A DNA stretch of 64,000 nt from NCBI GenBank assembly GCA_964371155.1, contig CAYJLI010000005.1, positions 3,932-67,931 on the forward strand, given 5' to 3'. The position numbers and the translations under genes are program-made. Below, piece by piece: positions 1-8,589 of this stretch. Within the stretch, counting starts at the first letter, position 1. Each line of letters starts with the position of its first letter. Source of the DNA: CAYJEQ01 sp964371155 (GTDB lineage: Bacteria > Bacillota > Clostridia > Oscillospirales > Ruminococcaceae). Under the pieces are notes generated by a model. It saw nothing but the letters and a program-made list of their open reading frames with translations. It did no database searches and was not told the origin of the DNA.

Positions 1-1
1 A

Positions 2-3000
2 TTTGCACAACCTGTTACACTGAGCGGTACTATATATAGCAGTGATGCAATGCCAGCGGAGGGTGCTCTTGTAAGTCTAAGAGATCCTCACACTAATGGT
101 GTTGTACAGGATACCATTGCTAATGCAGGCGGTGAATACAGCATCACAGATGTAATCCAAGGCAATTATACCTTGGAAATAACAAAAGATGGCCATATGC
201 CTGTAAGGATTTCATATCCTATAAATGCAACAGGCACAAAAAATGTAACAATGCTAAAATATGAAGCCATCCCAGAAAGCAAGGTAATTACCACAGCAGG
301 ACAGCTTGCAACCCTTGCGAAATATGCACTTGATGGGGAGTATATTACGGAGTTTTCTTATAGTGAGAACACTGCATATAATAATTATATAGCAGAGCAC
401 AACTATACCCTCGGTGCTACCATAGACTTAAGTGATTATTACTGGACACCGATAGGCACAGAAGAAAACCCATTCTCTGGCGATTTAGATGGTAAGGGCA
501 ACACTATAACAGGGCTTACCATCGACAGTAACGACGATTACCAAGGCTTATTTGGGTATACTTCTGCGATAAATAGTGCAAGTTATGGCATTAAAAACAA
601 CGAAATTAAAAATATCAATTTAACAAATGTAAACATAGAAGCTAACCATTATGTAGGCACTTTAGCAGGCTATGTAAAAGAAACTCAAATTGATAGTGTC
701 AATGTATCTTCGGCTACACTCACAGGCGAGCACGCCGTTGGCGGTATGGCAGGTATGCTATCGCAATATAGTTCATATATTAGGAACAGTGTTAATGTGC
801 TAAATTCCTCAATAAATGCGACTGTAACAGCTACAAACGGTGCTGCAGGCGGATTTGCTGGAAGAGCTTATGCATACAATGGATATGGTGGTAGCAGTTC
901 CACCCCTGTTCTTAACTCTGTTAATATCACCGACTCCACCATGAAAGGCAGTGTAAGTGGTACTTATGCAGGTGGCTTCTTAGGCTACTTGAGCAGTTCA
1001 TATCAGGCACATGATGGCTCCTCCGAAACCACTGAAAGCGGTGCGAGAATGACAAATCTTGTCAACGAAGCCACTGTTACAGGTGTAAACGGTGCAGGTG
1101 GTATATATGGATATGTATATGACAGATACGGTTTTGATGACGACGAAATTACCAACCAAGTGCTGAGTATAAACTGTGAAAATAAAGGTGCTGTAACAGC
1201 TAATAACACAAATGTAAGCGGTTCGCTTGGTGCAGAAGCTTATGGTATAGGCGGTAACATAGTATTTAACAGTAAAAATACCGCACCTGTAACTGCGACA
1301 TCACCATCAGGTACCTCTTATGCTTACGGTATAGCTCTTGATAGAGTATACAACAGCTACAACTCCTCCACAGTAACAGCCACATCGAAAAACACGGCTA
1401 CGGCGTATATCATAAGCAGACCTGACGAAAGCACAGAAAATAGTAACGACAGCGGAGCAAGAATAGTTTATGGAACTGACAATACAGAGCTCCCTACAAC
1501 AAACTACTATCTCACTTCTGCACTGGGTAGTGCACAAACTGTTTCATATGATGAAGCTATAACCACACCCGAAGCACTGCAAATAGCGTTAAACGATTGG
1601 GTGAATGAATATAAAATAGTGGAGCTTAACAACTCACTTATTAGCATGAGTGCCCTTGCAAACTGGCAAAATAACCCGACAGCAGGCGGCTACCCAATAT
1701 ATGCAATCCCAGCCACGGTAACCTACCATGCAAATGGTGCCACAAGTGGTACTGTGCCGGTATACTCTGGGGCACAGGAATACACAGGCGGTGAGCATGT
1801 AATTCTTGCAAACAGCGGTAACCTCGCTAAAACAAATGCAATACTCTCAGGTTGGAGCACAAGCCCTACCGATACCACAAATGTATATGCTGAGGGTGAG
1901 AAAGTTCCACTAACAAGCAGTGCGGTAAACTTATACGCAGTATGGGGAATGGATATTTCCGATGCAGATGTAAGGGTAACAGAAACCTACACCTATAATG
2001 GCACTGTGCAGAATATAGACTACGCAGTATACGCAAATGGTGCACTCCTCACAAAAGATACCCACTACACAGTGGAGAGTATTCACCTAAAAGGAGCTAC
2101 CACAAATCTTTCCAGTATAATCGATGCAGGTAGCTATGAAATCACCCTTAAAGGTAAAGGCATTTACACTGGTACACATACATTTGATTTAGTTACAGTA
2201 AATCAGCAGCTACTCACAGTGGATAGTGATTCCTATGGAACCCTAACAAAAATGTATGATGGCACCACAAATCCACCGACTAATTATGGCACTACAATAG
2301 ATACCAATAACCCAGACTGTACAGTGGATGTAGATTCACTCAGCAATTACACGAGAGCCGATGTGGATTATGATTACAACCAAATTACCCTAACATTTGG
2401 CGATATCAATGTTCCAGCAGGGGAAAAGGCTTCAAACTACAAAATAAGCTCAAATACCCTAACTCTACCGGCTGAGATTACACCTTACCTAATTAAATCG
2501 GTAGGTGCAGGCACAGTTAAAGTGACCAAGACATATGATAAAACCAACACAGCAGGAGCGGCAACAGGAGCACTAACTCCATATGGCGCAAGCGGTGCAG
2601 CTACACCGACGGACGATGTGATAGTTAACTTTACAATAGGAAACTATGACTCAGCAAATGTTGGAAGCGGTATTACTCTAACAGTAACTCCTACAACTTT
2701 AGGTGGCTCAGGAGCGGCAAACTACGCACTCGATTTAACCGAAGCAAGCACTACACTTGCAGTGGGTATCATTACAGCCGCACCATATCAGGTGAATATT
2801 TCACCTCAAACACCATCCATAAAAGCTGGTAGTGATGTGCAGGATGTTAAAGATGCGATTACTGTTTCCACAGTGGGTGTTGATGGTGAAGAACCTATTG
2901 GTAGCATTGTTTACTACACAGATGCAAGCCGTGAAACAGTGCTAAATGATGCATTCATGCAGGCAGTTCGTGCAGGCGATACCGAAACTATCTACTGGAC

Positions 3001-5533
3001 ATATACACTGAGCAGTTCTCCAATCAATGCAAACTACAATACCACCCCAAGAGAGGGCTCGTTTGTAATGAGTATCGTGGACGGTGACCCACAGATAGTT
3101 ACTTTCGCTGACACAAGCTTAGTTAAAACATACGGCGATGGTGCATTTACAAACACAGCAACTGTTAAGGTAAATAACGCCCCAGTAAACGCTTCTGCAA
3201 GAACACGCTACACAAGCTCTGTTCCAAGCGTGGCAACTGTTGATGCAAGCAGTGGCGAAGTTACAATAGTTGGTGCAGGTAGCACGGTAATCACTGCAGA
3301 TGTATCGGCAGTACCCGGCGAATATGTGGCAGGTAGCGGAAACTACGCTCTCACAGTCAATGAAAAGGATATATCCATCACAATGGATAATGCAGAACGT
3401 GAATTTGGAAAAGCAAATCCGTCCTTTACATTCACAGTGGATGACCCCACATTATTTGTTGCAAGCGATGATGAAGCAGATTTAGCGGTTACCCCGTCCA
3501 CCACAGCAGTAGCTACTTCAAATGTAGGTACTTATCCAATCACAGCGGTTTCGGGAGCGACTAACTACAATGTAACCGTTAATGACGGTACACTCTCGGT
3601 TACTAAAACAGCACATACCAATGCACAAACAGCTAAACTTGTAAAATTCAGCATGACGGATGAGCAAGTAGTTGATTTAATGCCATATATTCCTACAAAT
3701 GCAGGAACTATAACCGCCATGGATGTAGTGGAAACAGATACTCAGAACATAGTAAATACTTTAAGCGCTGATATAACCAACAGAGAAGCTAAATTCACAC
3801 TTGAAACGCTAACAGAAGCAAATGTAGGCAACACAGCAACACTTAAAGTAACTATTACAACTGAGAACTATCGAGATATAGTGGTTACAATTAATCTAAC
3901 GATAGTAGAAAAAGACATTCAGACAAACTTTGCATTTGTGGTAGCCGATAAAACTGTAAGCTATGGGGATGCAAACTTTACCGAAACCGCAAGCGGTCAG
4001 GTAGAGGGCAGTAGCGTGAGCTATGAAAGTAGCAATCAGGATGTAGCAACAGTAAATGCTACAACTGGAGAAGTTACCATCAAGGGAGCAGGTAATACAA
4101 CTATTACAGCTACCGCAAGCACAACTGTTGACTACGCAGAAGCTACCGACAGCTATGCACTTACAGTTGAGCAGGTACCACTCGAGCTTAAAGCCGAAAG
4201 CCTTGCAATCTACCTTGGCGATAGTGTACCAAGCACATTTGAAATAACCTACACAGGATTTATTACAGGTGAGGACAGCTCAGTACTCGGAGCAAATGCG
4301 TACACAGCGAGCACAGTCGCAGACGGAAGCACAGCAGGAGAGTTTGTAATTGAAATAACTGGAGCAACCACAAATAATAACTATGCGATTACCATAGTAC
4401 ATGGTGAGCTAAAAGTACTTGCGCCGGTTACCTCCCCAACACTTCCAGACCCAATTCCAGATGATATTGATGTCCCAGACCCAGTGCTTCATGTTCCAGC
4501 CGATGTAGTGCTCGAGCGTGAAGACGGCTATCAGGTAGCTCCTGATACAGCAAAACTTTCGGTTACTTCGGGAGTTTCCACAGTACAGGAAGACAAACTC
4601 ACAGAAGAAGCACCGGAAAATGCTATCAGAACAGTATTCCTTGAAATCAGCTTAGTGGACGGCAGTGGAAATAAACTGCAACCAAATGGCATGATAGAAA
4701 TATTCATCCCATACGAAGACTTAGCCGATTTAACACAGAGCAGTAACATCAGAGTACTTCATTTAAGAGATGATGGCAGCTTTGAAACACTCACACCAAC
4801 CAGACTTCTAAACGGTATTAAGTTTGAAGTATCAAGCCTATCACCATTTATGATTTACGAAGTTGAGAGAAATTCTACTTCGAGTAGTTCGGGCGGTGGA
4901 AGCTCCTACGACCCAGTAATGGAAGAGTATGAGTTCTGGGAAGCTGTGAAAGAAGCAATAAGAGAGGCTGAAGAAGGCGATACAATCACGGTTAAGGCAG
5001 AAGATTACGACAGAATGCCTTGGACAGCAATGGAGCTTCTAAACGAATACCATGTAAATCTAATTATCCAGTGGGACGGCGGAGAAGATGTATTAATCCC
5101 TGCCGGTGAAGCTCAAGAAAAGGTATATGGCAGAATTTACTGGCCACTTTCAAAACTTGTAGAGCTCTATGAAGGCGCAAGCATTGACGAAGATGCAATG
5201 CCCGAGGAAGCACCTGAGCAGGTAAATCCACAGACGGGTGGAACACTTCCAAGCGGAGGAGCACATCACATTGTTGCCGCTGTGAGCACACCAGTAACAC
5301 AGCCTGCAAGTGAAAATGGCACAAGCGAAGAAGTAAAAGAAGTAACACCTCCGACAGCAGGCTTTGAAGCAAGTGCATATATCGGCACACAGGATGCTAT
5401 AATAGCACTTGAGGAGCAGTCTGACAGCAGAATGCAGCTGATTATCAATAGCATTGCAATAGGAATCATTGCCATATCTGCGGCAGGAGCGTTCTTCTAC
5501 TCCAAGCATAAAAAACTACCTAAGGTAGATTAG
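2..5533 (+). CDS. Giant cell-surface repeat protein, 5' end outside window
   Basis: The frame is open from base 2, so only the last 1843 residues are seen; the ATG at 50 is probably internal. Residue numbers count from base 2. A carboxypeptidase-regulatory-like beta domain comes first (about 15-85), then a GLUG motif region (about 156-180), a long Ser/Thr/Gly/Asn-rich beta-helix-like stretch, an InlB-B/Flg_new-type repeat (about 571-650), two YDG motifs (TKMYDGTTN near 750, KTYDKTN near 843), MBG-type modules and two Big_2-like repeats (VATVDASSGEVTI near 1075, VATVNATTGEVTI near 1346). A Pro-rich linker follows. The C-terminus has one membrane helix (about 1813-1834) and a basic tail (KHKK). 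An NPQTG pentapeptide lies at about 1742, roughly 70 residues before the helix. The domains are typical of adhesins or S-layer-associated proteins; the ligand is unknown. A strong hairpin terminator follows the stop. Confidence 0.85.
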   Translation, partial: FAQPVTLSGTIYSSDAMPAEGALVSLRDPHTNGVVQDTIANAGGEYSITDVIQGNYTLEITKDGHMPVRISYPINATGTKNVTMLKYEAIPESKVITTAGQLATLAKYALDGEYITEFSYSENTAYNNYIAEHNYTLGATIDLSDYYWTPIGTEENPFSGDLDGKGNTITGLTIDSNDDYQGLFGYTSAINSASYGIKNNEIKNINLTNVNIEANHYVGTLAGYVKETQIDSVNVSSATLTGEHAVGGMAGMLSQYSSYIRNSVNVLNSSINATVTATNGAAGGFAGRAYAYNGYGGSSSTPVLNSVNITDSTMKGSVSGTYAGGFLGYLSSSYQAHDGSSETTESGARMTNLVNEATVTGVNGAGGIYGYVYDRYGFDDDEITNQVLSINCENKGAVTANNTNVSGSLGAEAYGIGGNIVFNSKNTAPVTATSPSGTSYAYGIALDRVYNSYNSSTVTATSKNTATAYIISRPDESTENSNDSGARIVYGTDNTELPTTNYYLTSALGSAQTVSYDEAITTPEALQIALNDWVNEYKIVELNNSLISMSALANWQNNPTAGGYPIYAIPATVTYHANGATSGTVPVYSGAQEYTGGEHVILANSGNLAKTNAILSGWSTSPTDTTNVYAEGEKVPLTSSAVNLYAVWGMDISDADVRVTETYTYNGTVQNIDYAVYANGALLTKDTHYTVESIHLKGATTNLSSIIDAGSYEITLKGKGIYTGTHTFDLVTVNQQLLTVDSDSYGTLTKMYDGTTNPPTNYGTTIDTNNPDCTVDVDSLSNYTRADVDYDYNQITLTFGDINVPAGEKASNYKISSNTLTLPAEITPYLIKSVGAGTVKVTKTYDKTNTAGAATGALTPYGASGAATPTDDVIVNFTIGNYDSANVGSGITLTVTPTTLGGSGAANYALDLTEASTTLAVGIITAAPYQVNISPQTPSIKAGSDVQDVKDAITVSTVGVDGEEPIGSIVYYTDASRETVLNDAFMQAVRAGDTETIYWTYTLSSSPINANYNTTPREGSFVMSIVDGDPQIVTFADTSLVKTYGDGAFTNTATVKVNNAPVNASARTRYTSSVPSVATVDASSGEVTIVGAGSTVITADVSAVPGEYVAGSGNYALTVNEKDISITMDNAEREFGKANPSFTFTVDDPTLFVASDDEADLAVTPSTTAVATSNVGTYPITAVSGATNYNVTVNDGTLSVTKTAHTNAQTAKLVKFSMTDEQVVDLMPYIPTNAGTITAMDVVETDTQNIVNTLSADITNREAKFTLETLTEANVGNTATLKVTITTENYRDIVVTINLTIVEKDIQTNFAFVVADKTVSYGDANFTETASGQVEGSSVSYESSNQDVATVNATTGEVTIKGAGNTTITATASTTVDYAEATDSYALTVEQVPLELKAESLAIYLGDSVPSTFEITYTGFITGEDSSVLGANAYTASTVADGSTAGEFVIEITGATTNNNYAITIVHGELKVLAPVTSPTLPDPIPDDIDVPDPVLHVPADVVLEREDGYQVAPDTAKLSVTSGVSTVQEDKLTEEAPENAIRTVFLEISLVDGSGNKLQPNGMIEIFIPYEDLADLTQSSNIRVLHLRDDGSFETLTPTRLLNGIKFEVSSLSPFMIYEVERNSTSSSSGGGSSYDPVMEEYEFWEAVKEAIREAEEGDTITVKAEDYDRMPWTAMELLNEYHVNLIIQWDGGEDVLIPAGEAQEKVYGRIYWPLSKLVELYEGASIDEDAMPEEAPEQVNPQTGGTLPSGGAHHIVAAVSTPVTQPASENGTSEEVKEVTPPTAGFEASAYIGTQDAIIALEEQSDSRMQLIINSIAIGIIAISAAGAFFYSKHKKLPKVD

Positions 5534-5568
5534 TCTTAAATTATTATTAAACAGGTAATCAAAGTATA

Positions 5569-5617
5569 AACCGCCCCCCAATGCTTAGACCTTAAATCTA
5601 AGTATTGGGGGGCGGTT
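5569..5617. terminator. Bidirectional intrinsic terminator
   Basis: Near-perfect inverted repeat with arms reading AACCGCCCCCCAATGCTTAGA and its complement around a short loop, with A/T-rich flanks. It lies between the convergent surface-protein gene and the ABC transporter ATPase gene and can stop transcription from both sides. Confidence 0.8.
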
Positions 5618-5642
5618 ATATGTGTCTTATGCTATTCATTTT

Positions 5643-5720
5643 TCAGGCTCCGCTTACTTATTTATGGGGCTTTGCCCCATACCCCACGATTTTTTGAAAA
5701 AAATCGAGTAAAACTTTATT
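5643..5720. repeat. Composite hairpin repeat, copy R1
   Basis: Contains ATGGGGCTTTGCCCCAT, then ACCCCACGATTTTTTG with its complementary AAAAAAATCG, then AGTAAAACTTTA. The same modules recur at R2 to R5. This copy lacks the TTTTGCTTCGCAAAA module. It sits in the convergent gap downstream of the surface-protein terminator. Confidence 0.75.
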
Positions 5721-5756
5721 TTTCGCTATTTTGCGTACCCCACGGCTATCCCCTCT

Positions 5757-6344
5757 TTACAGCTGCACATAAGCGTCGGGGCGGATATTTTCAGCCTCTG
5801 CTTTGTCGTGCGTTATATATATAATAGTTTTCCCCTTTGCCTCATTTCTCACAAAATCAATTGTTTTAGCCTTTATATCGTCGTCAAGCCCTTTAAATGG
5901 CTCGTCCAAGATTAAAATATCATATTCTGCATAGAGCGCTCGCAAAATTGCTGTGCGCCTTTTCATACCACCCGATAGCGTGCCTGCTTTTTTCTCTCCA
6001 AAACTTAATAATCCCACCGCCGAAAGCCCGTAGTCCATCCTTGCTTTGCTCATGCCTTCAAGGCTGTCTTTTCTAAGGTGGGGCAATAATAGATTGGCAT
6101 ACACATCAAGGTGCTCGCATAATCTGTCTTCTTGGAAAACTGCGCTTATCCTTAAATTTTCAAGCCCTGTTATACTACCTTCGTCGGGCATTTGAAGCCC
6201 CATTAGCATTCTTATCAAGGTGGTTTTCCCGCTCCCCGATTGCCCCATAATACAGGTGAGTTTGTTTTTTTGAAAGGATAAATTTAGCTTATCAAAAACT
6301 ACTACATCTCCATATTTTTTTGATACATCACTTAGTACAATCAT
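5757..6344 (-). CDS. ABC transporter ATPase, NitT/TauT type
   Basis: Cytoplasmic ATP-hydrolysing subunit of an importer. Walker A is GQSGSGKTT (about 34-42), the signature is LSGGMKRR (about 124-131), Walker B is ILILDEPF, and the switch histidine is in ITHDKAE. At 195 residues it is shorter than the usual 240-260 of SsuB/TauB/NrtD relatives; the C-terminal extension is missing. Its ATG overlaps the permease stop by four bases (ATGA), indicating translational coupling. It is the last gene of a binding protein-permease-ATPase operon. The substrate cannot be read from the ATPase; nitrate-, sulfonate- or pyrimidine-type small molecules are all possible in this family. Confidence 0.88.
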   Translation of the reverse strand: MIVLSDVSKKYGDVVVFDKLNLSFQKNKLTCIMGQSGSGKTTLIRMLMGLQMPDEGSITGLENLRISAVFQEDRLCEHLDVYANLLLPHLRKDSLEGMSKARMDYGLSAVGLLSFGEKKAGTLSGGMKRRTAILRALYAEYDILILDEPFKGLDDDIKAKTIDFVRNEAKGKTIIYITHDKAEAENIRPDAYVQL

Positions 6345-7117
6345 TGTATATTAACCCTCCCAAGCCTTTTATTTATAGCTTCTATGAGTGCTGTAAATGT
6401 TTTTTCAAATACAAAGCTTATGATTATAATAACAATAGTCCAAGCGAAAAGTCTGGGAGTATCAAGGAAAATTTTCGCTTCGTAAAGGTTTTCCCCTATC
6501 GAATTATCGGGCAATCCAATTACCTCTGCGGCAATTCCGGCTTTAAAACACATTCCAAGCCCCACCGTGGATGCAGATTTAAAAAAGGGCATTATCTGTG
6601 GGATTATAATATATCTAATCTTTGTTTTTGCCGATATATTAAAAATGCTTGCCATCTCATTTAGTTGCCTATCAAGGCTATTAATGCCCATTAATACATT
6701 TGTGTAGACTATTGGCATTACCATAATAAAGCTTATGAAAACTGAAATATTATCGGCGGAAATCCATATTAAAATTAGTATAATTATCGAAGCCACCGGT
6801 ACTGATTTTGAAACCAAAATAAATGGGCTGATAATCTGCTTAAATATTTCTGATTTATGCGATATTGCCGCTGAGAGAACCCCAAGGGACACAGCAAGCA
6901 AAAAGCCTAAAGTTATTTTTAGCATGGAGTGCAGGAGGGATTGCCAAAAATAAGCTTCCCCCAGCAGAGCAAACAATTCACCAAACACCAATAACGGCGA
7001 CGGCAATAATATCCGTGAATTCACTATCATGCTAAAAAACTGCCAAAGGGCTATCCAAAACAGGATAACCCAAATAGGCAGGTATTGTTTTTTTATATTG
7101 TCGCCATTTTTATTCAT
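6341..7117 (-). CDS. ABC transporter permease, NitT/TauT type
   Basis: Integral membrane permease of 258 residues with about six helices; the EAA-type coupling loop is seen as NEMASIFNIS followed later by a Gly. Family: SsuC/ThiX-like BPD_transp_1. The frame can be read from 7147, but the ATG at 7117 is preferred: it overlaps the stop of the binding-protein gene as ATGAATAA, a usual coupling arrangement. The protein begins with a short cytoplasmic segment (MNKNGDNIKKQYLP) and then a helix. It works with the flanking lipoprotein and ATPase; the transported solute is unknown. Confidence 0.87.
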   Translation of the reverse strand: MNKNGDNIKKQYLPIWVILFWIALWQFFSMIVNSRILLPSPLLVFGELFALLGEAYFWQSLLHSMLKITLGFLLAVSLGVLSAAISHKSEIFKQIISPFILVSKSVPVASIIILILIWISADNISVFISFIMVMPIVYTNVLMGINSLDRQLNEMASIFNISAKTKIRYIIIPQIMPFFKSASTVGLGMCFKAGIAAEVIGLPDNSIGENLYEAKIFLDTPRLFAWTIVIIIISFVFEKTFTALIEAINKRLGRVNIQ

Positions 7118-8159
7118 AATAGAAGGCATCATTTGGTAAAGCACCACCTATTGCCGCAGGATTTAGTTCAAATAGTACATTAAGGTAGCCTGAAAGCATA
7201 TCTTTCATTTCAGCCCCGTCCACATATGTTATATTGCACTCAGGAATTGCTTTTGCCGCCACTGCTTCGGGCACAATTCCATATCCGCCAACTAAAGCCG
7301 CCGCTTCAGCAACATTTGTGTTTACATAGTTTACACTTTCCTCGTAATTAGCCATAAAATCGGCTACCGCTTCGGGGTTTGCCTCAGCAAAAGCTGTGTT
7401 TGCTACTACAACTCCAGTGATAAGGGTTCCATCTATTTCGGAACTATCCCAAACTTCTGTTAAATCAAGTGCAATGCGGATATTTTCGTTTTGGGTTTGT
7501 GCAGTTGTTGCAAAAGGTTGTGGAAGCATTGCTATTGCATTTGCCTCAGCCGATAGCGCCGCAACTACCTCGGCTTGCTCACTCTTCCACTCTATTGTAA
7601 CAGAATCAGTGAGTCCATTTGCCTCTAAAATTTTAGTTAGTGCATACTCGGGAGTTGCACCTTTTCCGCTTGCATAAATAGTTTTTCCTGCTAAATCTTC
7701 TATCGACTGCACTGTGTCACCGCTCTCGGCGATATATAGCACTCCAAGTGTGTTGATAGCGAGCACCTTTACTCCGCCATCGCTATTGTTGTGCAAAACA
7801 CTTGCTACATTTGCAGGTACTGCCGCAATATCAACTTCACCCTTTACAATCATCGGTGTAACAACATCAATGGCTGTTTCAATCGAGAAAGTGTAGTTAT
7901 TGCTTGTGATAGCGCCACTTTCAGCGTCGCTCATGAATTTAACCATGCCCATTGCAGTAGGCCCATTAAGCGCAACCGCAGACACATCCACTGGCTCTGC
8001 CATAGGCTCTTCTGATTGTGGTTGCTCTTCGGATGGTGCCTCACTTGCTTCGCTTATAGGCTCAGAAGATGAGGTATCGCCCTCTGTTTCACTCGCACAA
8101 CCTGTAAAGCCGAATAAGCCCATTGTGCAAACCATCATTAAAATAAGTAATTTTTTCAT
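7110..8159 (-). CDS. ABC transporter substrate-binding lipoprotein (NMT1/SsuA-like)
   Basis: Extracytoplasmic solute receptor anchored by lipid. The signal peptide ends in the lipobox FTGC, followed by a Ser/Glu/Pro-rich linker to about residue 60 and then a class II binding fold of the NitT/TauT (NMT1) type, with an opening NGPTAMGMVKFM strand-helix. Start: the frame extends to 8189, but the ATG at 8159 has GGAGGAAAT directly before it and begins the signal peptide MKKLLILMM. It is first in the operon and is preceded by about 160 bases of leader, a palindrome and a strong promoter. The ligand is not identifiable. A thiamine-precursor role is unsupported because no TPP riboswitch is present here. 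Confidence 0.86.
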   Translation of the reverse strand: MKKLLILMMVCTMGLFGFTGCASETEGDTSSSEPISEASEAPSEEQPQSEEPMAEPVDVSAVALNGPTAMGMVKFMSDAESGAITSNNYTFSIETAIDVVTPMIVKGEVDIAAVPANVASVLHNNSDGGVKVLAINTLGVLYIAESGDTVQSIEDLAGKTIYASGKGATPEYALTKILEANGLTDSVTIEWKSEQAEVVAALSAEANAIAMLPQPFATTAQTQNENIRIALDLTEVWDSSEIDGTLITGVVVANTAFAEANPEAVADFMANYEESVNYVNTNVAEAAALVGGYGIVPEAVAAKAIPECNITYVDGAEMKDMLSGYLNVLFELNPAAIGGALPNDAFYYE

Positions 8160-8300
8160 ATTTCCTCCATTTTTTCGCTCTTGGCGCAAACTGATAAAAA
8201 GACTTTTAGCAGTTCTAAATTTACTGTGATACTCTTAAAAAATTAGCTATAAAGCCGTTTTTAAAAGACTAGCACTTAGATATTCCATGCCCTAAACAAA

Positions 8301-8320
8301 AAGTTAGCACCTGCTAACTT
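8301..8320. promoter_or_regulatory. Palindromic operator candidate at transcription start
   Basis: Perfect 9-base inverted repeat, AAGTTAGCA-CC-TGCTAACTT. It begins 7 bases downstream of the -10 box of the minus-strand ABC transporter promoter, so it covers the expected start point. This is the usual position of a repressor operator. It could also act as a hairpin at the very 5' end of the mRNA. The cognate regulator is not evident. Confidence 0.6.
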
Positions 8321-8327
8321 CTGGTAA

Positions 8328-8356
8328 ATTATATCACAAAATGGCAAAAAGGTCAA
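8328..8356 (-). promoter_or_regulatory. Sigma-A promoter of the ABC transporter operon
   Basis: On the minus strand: -35 TTGACC (8351-8356), spacer of 17, -10 TATAAT (8328-8333). The resulting leader to the lipoprotein ATG is about 160 bases and contains no riboswitch that I recognise. Confidence 0.75.
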
Positions 8357-8412
8357 GTTCATTTGAAAAATCGTAGTGTTGTGAATTTCTTTTAAAAAAA
8401 CTCAGCTAAAAA

Positions 8413-8441
8413 TTGACTTATTGTTCATATTTTGATATAAT
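8413..8441 (+). promoter_or_regulatory. Sigma-A promoter of the diguanylate cyclase gene
   Basis: -35 TTGACT (8413-8418), spacer of 17, -10 TATAAT (8436-8441). The leader to the ATG at 8590 is about 140 bases and very A/T-rich. It is divergent from the ABC transporter promoter, with the two -35 boxes about 57 bases apart. Confidence 0.75.
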
Positions 8442-8589
8442 AAGTTTAAAATATTATATTATTTTCACTAATAAAACTAATACTTTATATATATTACTTA
8501 AATAATATTAAATCTAAAATTTTACCAGTATTTTTCATCTAAAAATAGCGATGAAAGTACTGTATCCTATTGATATGAGGAGCTTAGTT

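Noticed and set aside
50..52. ATG at 50 as true start of the giant surface protein
   Set aside because: The frame is open back to base 2, no ribosome binding site precedes this ATG, and no signal peptide follows it, so the gene begins outside the window.
5150..5509. 119-codon minus-strand frame opposite the surface-protein C-terminus
   Set aside because: Antisense to the membrane anchor region; Cys/Leu-rich translation is what is expected from the complement of this codon usage.
8160..8327. TPP or other riboswitch in the leader of the ABC importer
   Set aside because: The roughly 160-base leader lacks CTGAGA and the other TPP core strings, and no other riboswitch core that I know fits.
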